DNA of 64,000 nt from Ryuthela nishihirai (GCA_038380435.1 JAWZYU010000009.1:64571901-64635900), one strand, 5' to 3'. Numbered from the stretch's first letter, positions 41,408-51,980 are shown. The notes: generated from the sequence alone by a model not told the origin. Translations and numbers: made by a program.

Positions 41408-41766
41408 AGGAAGGCGAGGGGAGGGTCCAGGTTCCAGTCCCAGCTGGGTCAGCGTTCAGATTTTTCTCCGCAAAACTTCCTGCTCTGCACAAGGTTAGTA
41501 GGGAACATCGATAGGTTTGCAACGACCGTCGTCCATCGGATGGGACGTTAAGCCGTGGCTCCGTGTGCGGGAGAGAGCCATACCCTGTGCACGTTAAAGA
41601 ACATCATGGATGGCCTTGACGGAAGACCACCATCTGTCTTATAACAGCTGTTCAATGAGTCCCCTTCCCCCAAACTTCTCTGAGACCTCGGGGTCCTTGT
41701 AATCTAGCCATTTAGACCATTGTGTGCAAAAAAGTGACGCTCAGAGGTAAAACAACCCAACTCAAC
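41408..41766 (+). mobile_element. SINE-A, truncated near the B box
   Basis: GGGTCCAGGTTCCAGTCCCAGC, GGATGGGACGTTAAGCC, GCACGTTAAAGAACATCATGG and tail GACGCTCAGAGGTAAAACAA. The A box is absent. Confidence 0.88.
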
Positions 41767-42630
41767 TCTGTATCTGAGTTACCATCGATATAACATGGAA
41801 CTGTACTTATTAAAGTAGCCGCTGACTATTTTATTCCGACTATGCGCTCCTTTATAAAAGAACCGTGAACGCCCCTATTTGCCTTTTTAGAAACGCCCAA
41901 TATAAATTACATTTCCCACTTTCTAAGCTATTCTGTTTAAGATTTGTACCTTAGATGAAGTAAAATGCATCAAATAACAGTAATAAGGACAAAGGCACAT
42001 GGTTTCCGTCGACTCTAAGGCAGCAGCAGAATGCAATCGAAGAGTGAGAGGCTTGATTCCTTTGTTGATCTCTACAATCCTTAATTTCTCCAGGGTCATT
42101 TTCAAGTCAAGGCGTTTCTTTAGCAATCAGTCAGAGATTCGGTGTGATTACTTTTGCATCAAAATGATTTATTCTCGACACACAACACACATTTGTCTGT
42201 CAAGATAATAATTTATCTCAAAAGATGGAAATATTAATGCTATAACATTATTAATGCAATAATTTACAAGCTTTTCAAACCTGGTATCTCCAATAACACT
42301 ATATTAAATTTGAGGGTCTACAAAGCCTATACACCCCCTGGAATTTATTTTATATATTGTCGCAAATGTCAAATTCTTCTGCAATCCTTCTTTCCTAAAT
42401 GTCTTCCGGTTAATTTTCGATATTCTGCACTGAAACATAAATATCAAGATAAGCATTAAGCGATTGAAATGTGAAAAGTTCTTACGCTTACATTTCGGTT
42501 TTCTATTCATTCTGATTGGCATAACTAACACTTGTGGATTGTAAATGGCAAACAACAGACATCTCTTTTTCGCTTACGCATGTGAATGCCACAATTCTGA
42601 TATTCAGAAGTCTGTTGCCATACTTATCAG
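41767..42630. other. Unassigned interval
   Basis: TGAGTTACCATCGATATAAC near 41,769 resembles the inverted end of family C (ACCATTGATATAATATGG). Otherwise AT-rich without features. Confidence 0.4.
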
Positions 42631-43340
42631 AGGCGTAGTTTAGCTCAGTTGATAAGAATAGTGAAGTGGCACTAGGATGGGTTGGGTTGTTTTACCTCTG
42701 AGCGGCACTTTTTTGCACACCATGGGCTAAATGGCCAGGCCACAAGGACCCCGAAGGCTCAGAGAAGGTTGGGGGAGGGGACCCACTGGAACAGCTGTTG
42801 GGAGACAGATGGTAGCCTCCCGTCAAGGCCATCCAGCGTGTTCTTTAACGTGCACAGGGTATGGCTCTCCCGCACACGGGGCCACAGCTTAACGTCCCAT
42901 CCGACGGACGGCGGCCTTTCCAAGCCCATCGGTGTCCCCTACTGACCGTGGGCAGGGCGGGGAATTTTTGCGGAGATAAATCTCAACGCTGACCCAGCTG
43001 GGACTCGAACCTGGTAACTACAAATTACGAGCCTGGCGCGCTACCGACTGAGCCACCCCCGTCCCCGGCACGAGGATGGCTCAGTCGGTAGCGCGCCCGG
43101 CTCGTAATGTTGAGTTCCCAACTTCGTCGACCAGCGTTGAGATTTATCTCTGCAAAACTCCCCCGCCCCGCCCTCAGTCAGTAGGGAACACCAATGGGCT
43201 TGGAAAGGCAGACATCGTCGGAGGGCCGTTAAGCCGTGACTCTGTGTAAGAGAAAGATTACCTTGTTCCCATTAAAGAACACGTTAGATGGCCTTGACGG
43301 GAGGCTATCAACTGCAATTCCAGTCTCTTAGCTGGTTTAC
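42631..43340 (+). repeat. tRNA-headed copy split by a younger SINE-A
   Basis: GAGGCGTAGTTTAGCTCAGTTG (42,631) and GGCACTAGGATGG precede the insert. GGCACGAGGATGG, CTCAGTCGGTAGCGCGCCCG and a worn SINE-A body (CCGTTAAGCCGTGACTC, AAAGAACACGTTAGATGGCC) follow to about 43,340. Two head-like sequences occur, so a different tRNA-derived element may sit upstream of this SINE-A. Confidence 0.7.
42681..43066 (-). mobile_element. SINE-A, full length, nested at the head of another
   Basis: Near-consensus copy. TSDs GGCACTAGGATGG (42,668-42,680) and GGCACGAGGATGG (43,067-43,079). Confidence 0.94.
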
Positions 43341-43562
43341 CTTTTAGCAGTATAAGATTTTCCCCTCCGTTTTAGACGTCTTGAAAAATGAGCGAAATAT
43401 GCATAAATTTAATAACTTTTTACCTTTCAAAAAAATTATTAGCATTCTCAAAACTTTGTCTCCAGATGTGGGTGCGACATTCATCAACATCCAGGCAGAC
43501 CCAGACTCTTTTCTGAAGACAACACGTTTCCATTCCTCATTCCAGGCAGTTCTTCCCTCCTG

Positions 43563-43915
43563 TGCTATCATTGAGATTTATCACTGCAAAGCCCCCACTC
43601 TGCTCTCGGTCAGTGAGGGACATCGATGGGCTTGGAAAGGCCGCTGCCCTTCGGATGGGATAATCCGTGGTGCGATGTGCAGGCGATCCGTACCTTGTGA
43701 ACGTTAAAGAACACGCTGGATGACTTTGACAGGAAGCTTCCATCTATCTCCTAACAGCTGGGGTTAGAGATATAATGATCTATAATTTATCATCAGTCAC
43801 ATCTTTCTCCTTCCCCAACCTTCACTGAGTCCTTCGGGTCCTTGTGACTTGGCTATTTAGACCATTGTGTGCCAAAATGGCCAGCTAAGAGGTAAAGCAA
43901 TCCAACCCAAAGCCT
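43563..43915 (+). repeat. SINE-A, head missing, with inserted filler
   Basis: From ATTGAGATTTATCACTGCAA to AAGAGGTAAAGCAATCCAAC. Between CTAACAGCTG and CCTTCCCCAACC the normal text is replaced by about 45 bp including a 35-bp tract also found at 49,542. Confidence 0.85.
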
Positions 43916-43919
43916 TGAT

Positions 43920-44245
43920 AGATCATCTGCCCTATGAGAGGCTACCATCTGTCCTAGGGATCTGTCCTATGGGAGTCTACCATCTGTCCTGGGATCTGTC
44001 CTATGGGAGGCTACCATCTGTCCTAGGGATCTGTCCTATGGGAGGCTACCATCTGTCCTAGGGATCTGTCCTATGGGAGGTTACCATCTGTCCTATGGGA
44101 GGCTTCCATCTGTCTCCTAACAGCTGTCCAGTGATTCCCCTTCCACCAGCATTCTCTGAACTCTTGGGGATGCTTGTGATCTGGTTATTTATCCAACTGA
44201 ATGCAAAAAAAAGTGTCGTTCAGAGATAAAACAACCCAACAAAAT
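43920..44245 (+). repeat. SINE-A 3' half with internal minisatellite
   Basis: After the array, CTGTCTCCTAACAGCTGTCC, GCATTCTCTGAACTCTTGGG and GTGTCGTTCAGAGATAAAAC complete the family's 3' half. The 5' half is absent. Confidence 0.85.
43932..44110 (+). repeat. 35-bp minisatellite derived from SINE-A
   Basis: About five units of CTATGGGAGGCTACCATCTG plus TCCTAGGGATCTGTC, starting at 43,932 and 43,967 and continuing at about 35 bp, with one shortened unit at the 3' end. GGGAGGCTACCATCTGTC is a normal SINE-A segment. Confidence 0.93.
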
Positions 44246-44545
44246 TTTATGCATATTCACCATCACTTAATTATTGGGATATTGGAACATTCATAGGATG
44301 GTCTTAATTTTTGCAGAGGATCGTAAATGATTCAATTTCAGTGATTGGCTGCATATGAATTTCACATTTATTAATCTGTTAAAATCCACCTTTTCCTGTA
44401 ATGCTTGTGCAGTCCATGCTGTAACAAGAACTTCTGTAAATGAAACAAAATTACCTTTCTCTTTTACCAAATGTACCGAAATTCATTTACCCCACAAGCC
44501 AAAGCGGTGACACGTGTTTAAAGGCTTTTAAGAAATCCGATGATT
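44246..44545. other. Unassigned interval
   Basis: AT-rich, nothing recognised. Confidence 0.5.
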
Positions 44546-44547
44546 AA

Positions 44548-44790
44548 TTAGAAAGGAGCATCCCAAGCGTTTGTTTTAAACTCGCGTGGGAAAAGTTCGT
44601 TACGCACAGCAAAAGAAAAGGAGTTGAAATCCACCGAACTTGCATCCTCCATTTCGGTTTTTTCTGGCAGAGTCGGAAGCTCGTCCTTCAGCGAACCTCG
44701 ACAGCCGCGTGCAGCCTCTCCTTCGCTGCTGGGCTCCGAGTTCATCTCCGATTCTTCTTCGAGTCCCTCACTCGGCCGCAGCATTAACAT
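44548..44790 (-). CDS. Possible small acidic ORF of unknown function
   Basis: The frame has an ATG directly after an in-frame TGA. It encodes 80 residues, rich in Glu and Ser in the first half (EGLEEESEMNSEPSSEGEAA) and ending NELFPREFKTNAWDAPF. It lies in a CpG-rich non-repetitive patch, unlike most open frames here, which sit in SINEs. No domain is recognised and no splice context can be proved. It may be chance; an overlapping plus-strand frame of similar size exists. Confidence 0.22.
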   Translation of the reverse strand: MLMLRPSEGLEEESEMNSEPSSEGEAARGCRGSLKDELPTLPEKTEMEDASSVDFNSFSFAVRNELFPREFKTNAWDAPF

Positions 44791-45015
44791 TCAGCATGCA
44801 GCACGCCTTCGTGCACCACGCGCCATCACCAAAATAAACTAAGCAGAATAAATCAGAACTGAACAGCAGTCGACACACTTGACGGAAGTATCGAGTGACT
44901 TGGCAGCCACCGAATGCCCGTTACTTATTGTCGCTTCTCTCGCACGGCCTCTTCCCTTTCCGGCGGCATGCCCCTTCATCAACGTCCGCTTCTATTTCTC
45001 GTCTACAGAATCATG
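44580..45015. other. CpG-containing non-repetitive segment
   Basis: GCCGCAGCATTAACATTCAGC, CACGCCTTCGTGCACCACGCG and CTCTCGCACGGCCTCTTCCC stand out against AT-rich flanks. No repeat match. Candidate promoter or exon region by composition only. Confidence 0.3.
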
Positions 45016-45470
45016 CCATTGGAAACCCGAAAATTCGGAATTTTTTTTAAAGAGATATTTTTCTTCGCTTTTTTTTTAACTCAATGCTTCGACTGCGTTT
45101 TGCAAAAATATATATTCTTTTAATGCACTAATAAATCACGTTTTTTGGTATTTTTTTCTCCAAGTCCGTTATTTGATTTTTTGCGAGAATAATAAGAATG
45201 AATTAGGCAAATACAGACTTAACAGAATTAATTTTGCATATATATAGACGTACATTGTTACTGCTGTTTAAATCTCGTACACGAACGGCTCTTAAAATGT
45301 GGCTAGCGAACTCTTATGGGTCTGCAAAGGTTATCTAAGGGGTCTGTGCATTCACATAATGCTTACAATTCAACATGTTTTTAATTTAAGCAATGACGAA
45401 ACCCTTAAGGTTACCCCAATGCTAAATGTATCGATACATTTGGAAATCTTACTTGTTTATTGATTTAAAT
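45016..45470. other. Unassigned AT-rich interval
   Basis: Poly-T runs and no recognised element. Confidence 0.5.
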
Positions 45471-45847
45471 AGGGTGGGGGGGTAACTCAGTCGGTTGCTC
45501 GCCTGGCTCATAAACTGCAGTTCCCGGGTTCGAGTCCCAACTGTTCCAGCTTTGAGATTTATCTCCGCTTAAATCCCACCCTGCCCTCGGTTAGAAAGGG
45601 GACACCGATAGGATTAGAAATGCCGCCATCCGTCGGATGGGACGTGAAGCTCTGGTCTAGTGTTCAGGAAAGCCATACCCTCCGATTGCTAAAGAATATG
45701 CTAGATGGCCTTGAGAGGGGGGGGTCCATTTTTTCTCCTAACAGCTGTCCACTGCGTCCCCTTTCCTAACTTTCTCTGAACTCGTGGGGTCTTTGTGACT
45801 CAATGTGTGCAACTAAAGTGTATCTCAAGGTAGAACAACCCAGCTCT
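45471..45847 (+). repeat. SINE-A, full length, diverged
   Basis: Head GTAACTCAGTCGGTTGCTCGC with anticodon-loop text GGCTCATAAACTGC (CAT at the anticodon position), B box GGGTTCGAGTCCCAAC, and tail AAGGTAGAACAACCCAG. The CAT triplet supports a tRNA-Met-like origin of the head. Confidence 0.88.
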
Positions 45848-46124
45848 ACCTCACACATTACAAACCCCTTTGTTCCAAAAGCCAACTTGCTGGTACAGCT
45901 GAAACTTCCAAAGCAACGGAGCATTGCAGAGAAGGACTTGGAATTATTCCTTGTTCCTGTGGAAATCATTTAAAATAGTAAATGTTAATATTATAGGTAG
46001 ATGATGACGTTAAAGGTTTTCCCAAAAAATTTTATAATAATGAAAACGAAAATTTCACAGTCTTAAAATGAGATATCAGTGATCGAAATCGGATAAGAAA
46101 TTAAATAGAGTTCACTCTAATATC

Positions 46125-46381
46125 TCCAACATTTGTGGTCGCGACCAAAAATTTAAATTCCCAATCATCTCCCGGCCCAAATAATAGCCGTACCTACAGG
46201 CTAACTTATCAAAAAAATATTTTGATAAACCGAGTCATTTGGAGACTATTTAGAAAATTCTTGTCATCTACCTTTGGGTCGCAACCCATCAGAAAATTCT
46301 TGTGGCATAAATTTTGGTCACGACCCATCGGAAAACCCTAGTAGACTAGTCTATGGTCACCACCCATATTTGGGAACTACT
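46125..46381 (-). mobile_element. hAT-like MITE (GGGTCGCGACCC family)
   Basis: TGTGGTCGCGACCAAAAATT, TTTGGGTCGCAACCCATC, GGTCACGACCCATC, GGTCACCACCCATATTTGGG and terminal GGGAACTACT. On the minus strand it starts AGTAGTTCCCAAATATGGGT, like the element at 56,169. The LINE begins immediately after its end. Confidence 0.65.
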
Positions 46382-46382
46382 G

Positions 46383-48964
46383 AGAGGATGAGAAGGATAG
46401 GTTTTATGAACAACTTCAGGATATTTTGAATTCTTTCAAGAAAGGAGATATTACCCTTGTTCTTAGTGACTTCAATGCCAAAGTTGGTACTGACTCTGAC
46501 CTTTGGGGAGGAGTAATAGGCCCTTTTGGTATTGGTAGCTGCAATGGCAATGGGCAACGTATCCTACAGGTAAGTAAACTCAATGGATTCAGAATAACTA
46601 ACACTTATTACAAACACCGCGACATACATAAGTACACATGGGTTTCACCTGATGGGCTGCATAAGAATATGATTGATTACATATTAATTAACAGCAAATG
46701 GGCTAGTTCTGTTACGAATACCAGGGCATATAGGGGAGCTGAAATTGGATCTGACCATTACCTTGTTAAAAGTGTGTTGCAACTTAAACTTAAAAAGTGT
46801 TGTGCTAGGGTTAAAAAATTTACTTTTAATACTGAAGCTCTGAAAGATCCAGTTATAGCCAAAGCTTACCATGATAGGTTACTTAGTCATTATGACAGTC
46901 ATGGTTTGCTTACTACTGAAGTTGAGGAAGAATGGGATCATTTTAAACAGGCTTTTATGGACACTAACAGTACTCTTTTAGGAAAAAAGGAGCAGAAGAG
47001 ACAGAATTATCTGAGTGATACGGCACTTGAGCTTCTTTCGGAAAGAAAGAACTGCAGGAATGTCTTTAATCAATACCCTACTAGTCCTAATAGAAAGCAT
47101 TACAGAGAACTTAATAAACGTGTAAAAGATCAGTTAGCTGCTGATAAGAATCTTTGGCTTGATGGTTTGTCTGACAAAGCCGAGGAAGCAGTTAGACAGC
47201 ACAACAGCAGAGAGCTGTACCAGATAGTTAATATTTTGTGTGGTAGAAAACGGACAGGCATACAAGGATTGAAGGATAAACAAGGTAAGGTTATAGAAGG
47301 GGAGGATTCTGTCATGGCTAGGTGGGCTGAGCATTTCAGTGATGTTCTAAACAATGTAGTTAGTTCTACTCCCATTGTTTGCAATGATGATAGATGCATT
47401 GGTGGCTTTAATGTTGGCCCTAAAACACAATCTGAAGTTATTGTGGCTGTTTCTAAACTTAAACTACATAAATCCCCAGGGGTAGATGAAATTACTACCG
47501 AAATGCTTAGAGCTGGGAATGTTTCGGTTACCACTTGGATGACTGAAATTCTGAATATTTTTTATGATAAAGGCATGGTTCCTAAGGATTTTACCAGAGC
47601 TATTGTTATCCCTATTTTCAAAAAAGGTGATCGCAGTTCTTGTGATAACTATAGGGGTATCAGCCTACTCTCTGTTCCAGGGAAAGTTCTTTCCATGATT
47701 GTGCTTAATAGAATTAAGAATCTGGTTGACAGTCAATTGCGTGATGAGCAATGTGGATTCAGAAGTGGTAGGGGATGTGTGGATCAGATATTTTCACTTA
47801 GGCAGATTCTTGAGAAATGTTTAGAGTTTCAGAAACCTTTTTTTGCAAGCTTTGTTGATTTCAAAACGGCTTTCGACTCTGTTGATCGTCATAATTTGTG
47901 GTTGATTGTGAAATCATATGGTATACCTGACAAGTTAGTTAACATAATGAAAGCTCTCTATAATAACACTGAGTCGTGTGTGAGAGTTGGTAAGGCTTGT
48001 AGCAATTGGTTTAGCATTACTTCTGGTGTTCGACAAGGGTGCATTTTGTATCCTTTTCTCTTTAGCTTGGTTATTGATTATGTTATGCGAAATTCACTTC
48101 AAGGGAAAGATTTTGGCCTTAAATGGCTGGAGATACGAAAATTTCTGATTTAGATTATGCTGATGATTTAGCCCTTTTGTCAATTGATGTTGATGAGATG
48201 AACTCTTTCATTCGAGCTGTTGATGAGACTGGTAGTAGAGTAGGTTTGGTTATAAACAGAGAGAAAACTAAAGTGATGAAAATTGGTCAGGCAGGCTGTG
48301 ATTCAGTTAATCTGAATGGTTGCAGTCTTGAGCAGGTGTCACAGTTTAATTATCTTGGGAGCTATGTAACAGATAATGGCGATGTGCGACATGAGATTAA
48401 CAGACGAATAGGGATTGCTGCCGGGACATTTAAGAATCTATGGAGAGTGTGGAGAAATAGGCGTATACACCTAAAGACTAAACTTAGACTGTATAATAGT
48501 TTGGTTCTTTCTAGGGTTAGTTATGGTAGTGAAACTTGGACGCTGTGTAAACAAGATAACAGGAAACTAGATGCTTTTGATTCCAGATGCTTACGCAGTA
48601 TCTTGGGCATTAGGTGGTTCAACTTTGTAACTAATGATGAGGTTAGGCAAAGGAGTTTGCAATTTCCTTTAAGCAGCATATTGTGCAGAGAGAGACTCCG
48701 TTGGTTTGGCCATGTTGCCCGTATGAATAATAATAGATTGGCGAATAGGGTTATGAACAGTGTGCCTAAAGGCCTCAGAAAGAAGGGGAGACCTAGGATG
48801 CGGTGGGCTGACAATGTCAAACAGGACCTTGTTAGAATTGGTGTGCAGTGGCCAGATGCAGTAGATGTAGCTCAGGATACACTTGCTAGGAGAACTAAAT
48901 TGCACGGTCTGGTTGGACCTCCGTAGCCCATGGCTGCTTGAGGAGGAGGAGGAGGAGGAGGAGG
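46383..48964 (+). mobile_element. RTE-like LINE, 5'-truncated, young
   Basis: It spans the endonuclease-reverse transcriptase ORF and ends in a (GGA)n tail (48,941-48,964), the microsatellite 3' end usual for RTE-type LINEs. It starts abruptly inside the endonuclease domain at the edge of a hAT MITE. Only one frameshift interrupts 2.5 kb of coding sequence, so it is recent. No TSD was found. Confidence 0.88.
46384..48926 (+). pseudogene. Endonuclease/reverse transcriptase of RTE-like LINE, one frameshift
   Basis: Translation enters at EDEKDRFYEQLQ, inside the APE-type endonuclease. It continues with TLVLSDFNAKVGTD, IDYILINSKW and the GSDHYLV active-site block. The reverse transcriptase follows: KSPGVDEITTEMLRAG, IPIFKKGDRSSCDNYRGISL, DEQCGFRSGRGCVDQIFSL, FVDFKTAFDSVDR (motif A), TSGVRQGCILYPFLFSLV (motif B). 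At about 48,123 the frame shifts by one base and continues with SDLDYADDLALLS (motif C, catalytic YADD), NREKTKVMKIG, FNYLGSYVTDNGDVRHEINR, YGSETWTL, RWFGHVARM and KKGRPRMRWADNVKQDL to a stop at 48,926. The product would nick DNA and copy the LINE RNA. Clade assignment as RTE is from memory of similar arthropod proteins. Confidence 0.9.
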
Positions 48965-49299
48965 ATCCATATATATAGGAATTTGCAATGCTTGAGCAAT
49001 TCAGGAAAGCCAACTTTTCACTAATTTTTCAGTAATAATTATGTTTTTTAGCCTGAGAGAAAAGTTTCGCCAAAGGTGCTAACGATACGAAAATAAAAGT
49101 CCATTTCGATAACTTTCAAACAAATAAGAGTAGTAAAGTATCACAGGAGATGTTCTGTAGCCATGTGCTAACCACTGATTCTAGGTCAATTCATCGATCG
49201 TTAATTCATCGCAGCGTCAATTCATCGCAGTGTCAGACATATGATTTCATTGATTTTCCACATCTTTGCACACATGAATTCTCTAAAGACAATTTACAC
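48965..49299. other. Unassigned AT-rich interval
   Basis: ATTCATCGCAGCGTCAATTC and ATTCATCGCAGTGTCA near 49,206-49,231 are small tandem repeats. Nothing else. Confidence 0.45.
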
Positions 49300-49672
49300 T
49301 CTGAAAGTTAAACATGCGTCAGAAGAATTTGCCTCAGGAATTAATTAAAACTTAAAAAACAGGTATTGTTTCAAACCATTTAATAAAATGCGCATTTTAA
49401 AACTTTGCGTAATGATTATTTCAATACTAGGCAATCATTAATGATATTTATGAAACTAATTTATTGTTAAATATTCCAGCTTTCGTGCCTCTTTAAATAC
49501 TAAACGAGTATTGTTAAAAAACGAGATTTAAATAGAATTGGTAATGATCTATAATTTATCATCAGTCACATCTTTCCATTAATATTATTATTCCATTATA
49601 TTAGACTTTATAGAGCTTCGAAGTTATATTACCATTGATATAATATGGTAATTCTCTATTTTGGTAGGGCAC
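49300..49672. mobile_element. Family C element, partial
   Basis: The right end GAGCTTCGAAGTTATATTAC, ATATGGTAATTCTCTATTTT and GGTAGGGCAC matches the family C terminus. The left part (GCGTCAGAAGAATTTGCC, AAACCATTTAATAAAATGCG) is inverted relative to the same text at 50,730-50,870. Confidence 0.55.
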
Positions 49673-49689
49673 TTTTGGTTGGTATTTTG

Positions 49690-49905
49690 GGGAGCTATTT
49701 TAGCCGAGTGGTTAGCGCTCTTGGCTACTGATCTACGGGACCTGGGTTCGAGCCTCGGGTAAGGCATGGATGTTCGTGTTGTTTTCTGCTGAGGTCCTGC
49801 CATCCTCTCAGATCTTCTACTATGGCATATAAACTGACAGGCTCCTGTCAGACCTCTGTATCAAGCAGCAGCTTGAGGGGGTATTTATTTTATTTTTATT
49901 TATTT
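49690..49905 (+). mobile_element. SINE-B, best-preserved copy
   Basis: Head AGCCGAGTGGTTAGCGCTCT (A box), GACCTGGGTTCGAGCCTCGG (B box), body TTTTCTGCTGAGGTCCTGCC, AGATCTTCTACTATGGCATA, CTGACAGGCTCCTGTCAGAC, and tail AGCAGCTTGAGGGGGTATTT with T-rich simple repeats. The head resembles a tRNA-Leu or tRNA-Ser type. Confidence 0.82.
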
Positions 49906-49991
49906 TGTATGTTGGCCTATTGCTACGTGAAGTACCTAAAACTCATTATATATATCCCCCATCTTAGTAACAAAGGGTTATGTTGATTTAG

Positions 49992-50172
49992 CTCAGAGCG
50001 ACCGCCTGGACAGCTGTTAGGATGCAGATTGAAGTTTTCCATCGAGGCTATCTAGCATGTTCTTTAATATACACTGTGTATGTCTTTCCTGCACACTGAG
50101 CCACAGCTTAATGTCCCATCCGACGGTGGCGATCTTTCCAAGCCCCCTGATGTCCCCTTGCTGACCAAAGTC
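49992..50172 (-). repeat. SINE-A central part, diverged
   Basis: GGACAGCTGTTAGGATGCAG, CTAGCATGTTCTTTAATATAC, GCACACTGAGCCACAGC and TTAATGTCCCATCCGACGG. Tail and head missing. Confidence 0.8.
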
Positions 50173-50639
50173 AGTTTATCAATACTTATCAAACCCAAAA
50201 GTAATTTTAATTTATCTATGAAAACAATTTTCTCTTAAAACAAACAAATTGCATCTCCCTCTCCCCACTAAGGGTTAAAAAAAAATCAACAATTGAGTTT
50301 CGAACAATTTGCTTAAAATAGCTCTGGGAAAATTAAGGCCAGCTATTTCATTTTGTCCGGACCCAGAACTACTTATGATAAATTAATTATTTTTGCAAAA
50401 GAGAAAAAGGACGTATATAGGACAAGAAGTACAACTTCAGGAAAATAAATCTCATCAAAATAATTATTTTTAATAAAATTATATGGTTTACGTTTTTTTA
50501 CACTGGTTATATATAAGTCAATTATTTTATTAAATGGTATTTTATTAAATGGTTATATATAAGTACAATATATAATATCAATTATTTCTTTATTATGTAT
50601 AAATTCTAAAATATTCATTTAATGGGAAAAGGTAACTGA
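50173..50639. other. Unassigned AT-rich interval
   Basis: ATTATTTTATTAAATGGT and ATTTTATTAAATGGTTATAT form short tandem repeats near 50,521-50,560. No other features. Confidence 0.45.
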
Positions 50640-50908
50640 AGAAAAATTAGAGATCATAATCCAATCTATTTAAATCTCGATTTTCAACAATTAAAGAGAC
50701 ATGGAAGTTGGAATATTCAACAAAAAAGTATTTTTATAAATATCATTAATGATTGCGTAATAATTAGACAAACTTAATTAAAATGCATGTTTTATTAAAT
50801 GGTTTGAAACAATCCTTTTTATGCTAGTTTTAAATCATTTCTGAGGGAAAATTCTTCTGACGCATGTGTTAACTTTTTAAAGTGTAAATTATTGTCTCTA
50901 GTGTCCAT
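50640..50908. repeat. Family C element, partial
   Basis: AAATCTCGATTTTCAACAAT, GGTTTGAAACAATCC and GGAAAATTCTTCTGACGCAT correspond to the interior of the element at 25,243 and are inverted relative to 49,300-49,450. The composite MITE starts just after it. Confidence 0.55.
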
Positions 50909-50913
50909 TTGTA

Positions 50914-51428
50914 CAGTCGCTCAAAAAAGTATCCAAACACTATGGTTGATTACAGAATTCAGAAAACATATCTGGCAACGATTTTTTTTAGAAATTAGTC
51001 ATCTGGCAACCTTCGTGTTACGTGATTACAGAATTCAGGAAAAATATCTGGAGCGTGTACAGCAACTGTACACGCTCCAGTTACCGTTCACAGCAAACTG
51101 GAGCGTGTGCAGTTATTGCACACGCTCCAGTTTGCTGTGAACAGTAACTGCACACGCTCAATATTTCCGTGAGTGAGCCCACACGATCTACTATCAAAAT
51201 AATATGACCACCTACAGTCGCTAAAAAAAGTATCCGAACACTAGGGTTGATTACAGAATTCAGAAAAAATATCTGGCACCGATTTTTTTAGAAATTAGTG
51301 ATCTGGCACCCTTCGTGTCACGTGACACGAAGGTTGGTAGATCACTAATTTCTAAAAAAATCGGTGCCAGATATTTTTTCTGAATTCTGTAATCAACCCT
51401 AGTGTTCGGATACTTTTTTGAGCGATTG
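50914..51428 (+). mobile_element. Composite foldback MITE U1-TA-U2
   Basis: TA at 50,912-50,913 and 51,429-51,430. U1 spans 50,914-51,212 (ends TATGACCACC), TA is at 51,213-51,214, and U2 is 51,215-51,428. U2 is an almost perfect palindrome of about 107-bp arms centred on GTGTCACGTGACAC. Both U2 arms share two changes not found in U1. Confidence 0.93.
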
Positions 51429-51430
51429 TA

Positions 51431-51980
51431 CCTACAGATGCAAGAAAGAATTTGAATCTGCAGATGCAACAACCAATAAAACCACATGTCTGACGCTAAC
51501 ACCGTAACCATTTCACCATCAGATTCGTACCTTTTCTTCAGCTAATGCGATTTATACACTTTTCGGCATGCTTAACTGAGAAGCAAATGTTCGAATTCCA
51601 CTCACGGCGAAATTTTTTCAGCCAGCTATTTATAAGAGTTTTTCTTCGAATCTAATGTAGTATAAAGAAAAAATTTTCTTTCTTTGTCTGTCCGCTTATG
51701 CGTTCTGTCCCCAGAAGAGCTAGAAGCTTCAAACATTGCATGAACTTTTCCTTCGCCCAGGGGAAGAATATAGGCCATTTGCAAACACGCTGGAGGCAAC
51801 CAAAATTGGGGTGGGCGGGTTCGAAATTCTCAAAATCCCCACAGACTTAACGTTAAAGGGCTGAAATTTATTTCAAAATAACTGTTGCCGCTAATAAAAT
51901 TGAAAAAAAGGAATACATAAAATTAAACTAATATCTGATTTCGCGTGATTAAACGTTAACGGCTGCCACCAATAAATTTA
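51431..51980. other. Unassigned interval
   Basis: No recognised family. A stretch near 51,740-51,850 (GAACTTTTCCTTCGCCCAGG, GGGTGGGCGGGTTCGAAAT) resembles non-coding repeat text but is not identified. Confidence 0.4.

Noticed and set aside
42682..42945. Recurrent 85-105 codon frame beginning MGCFTSERHFFAHHGLNGQV in many places
   Set aside because: It is the antisense reading of SINE-A. It appears wherever the SINE does, has no start context of its own, and breaks with each mutation.
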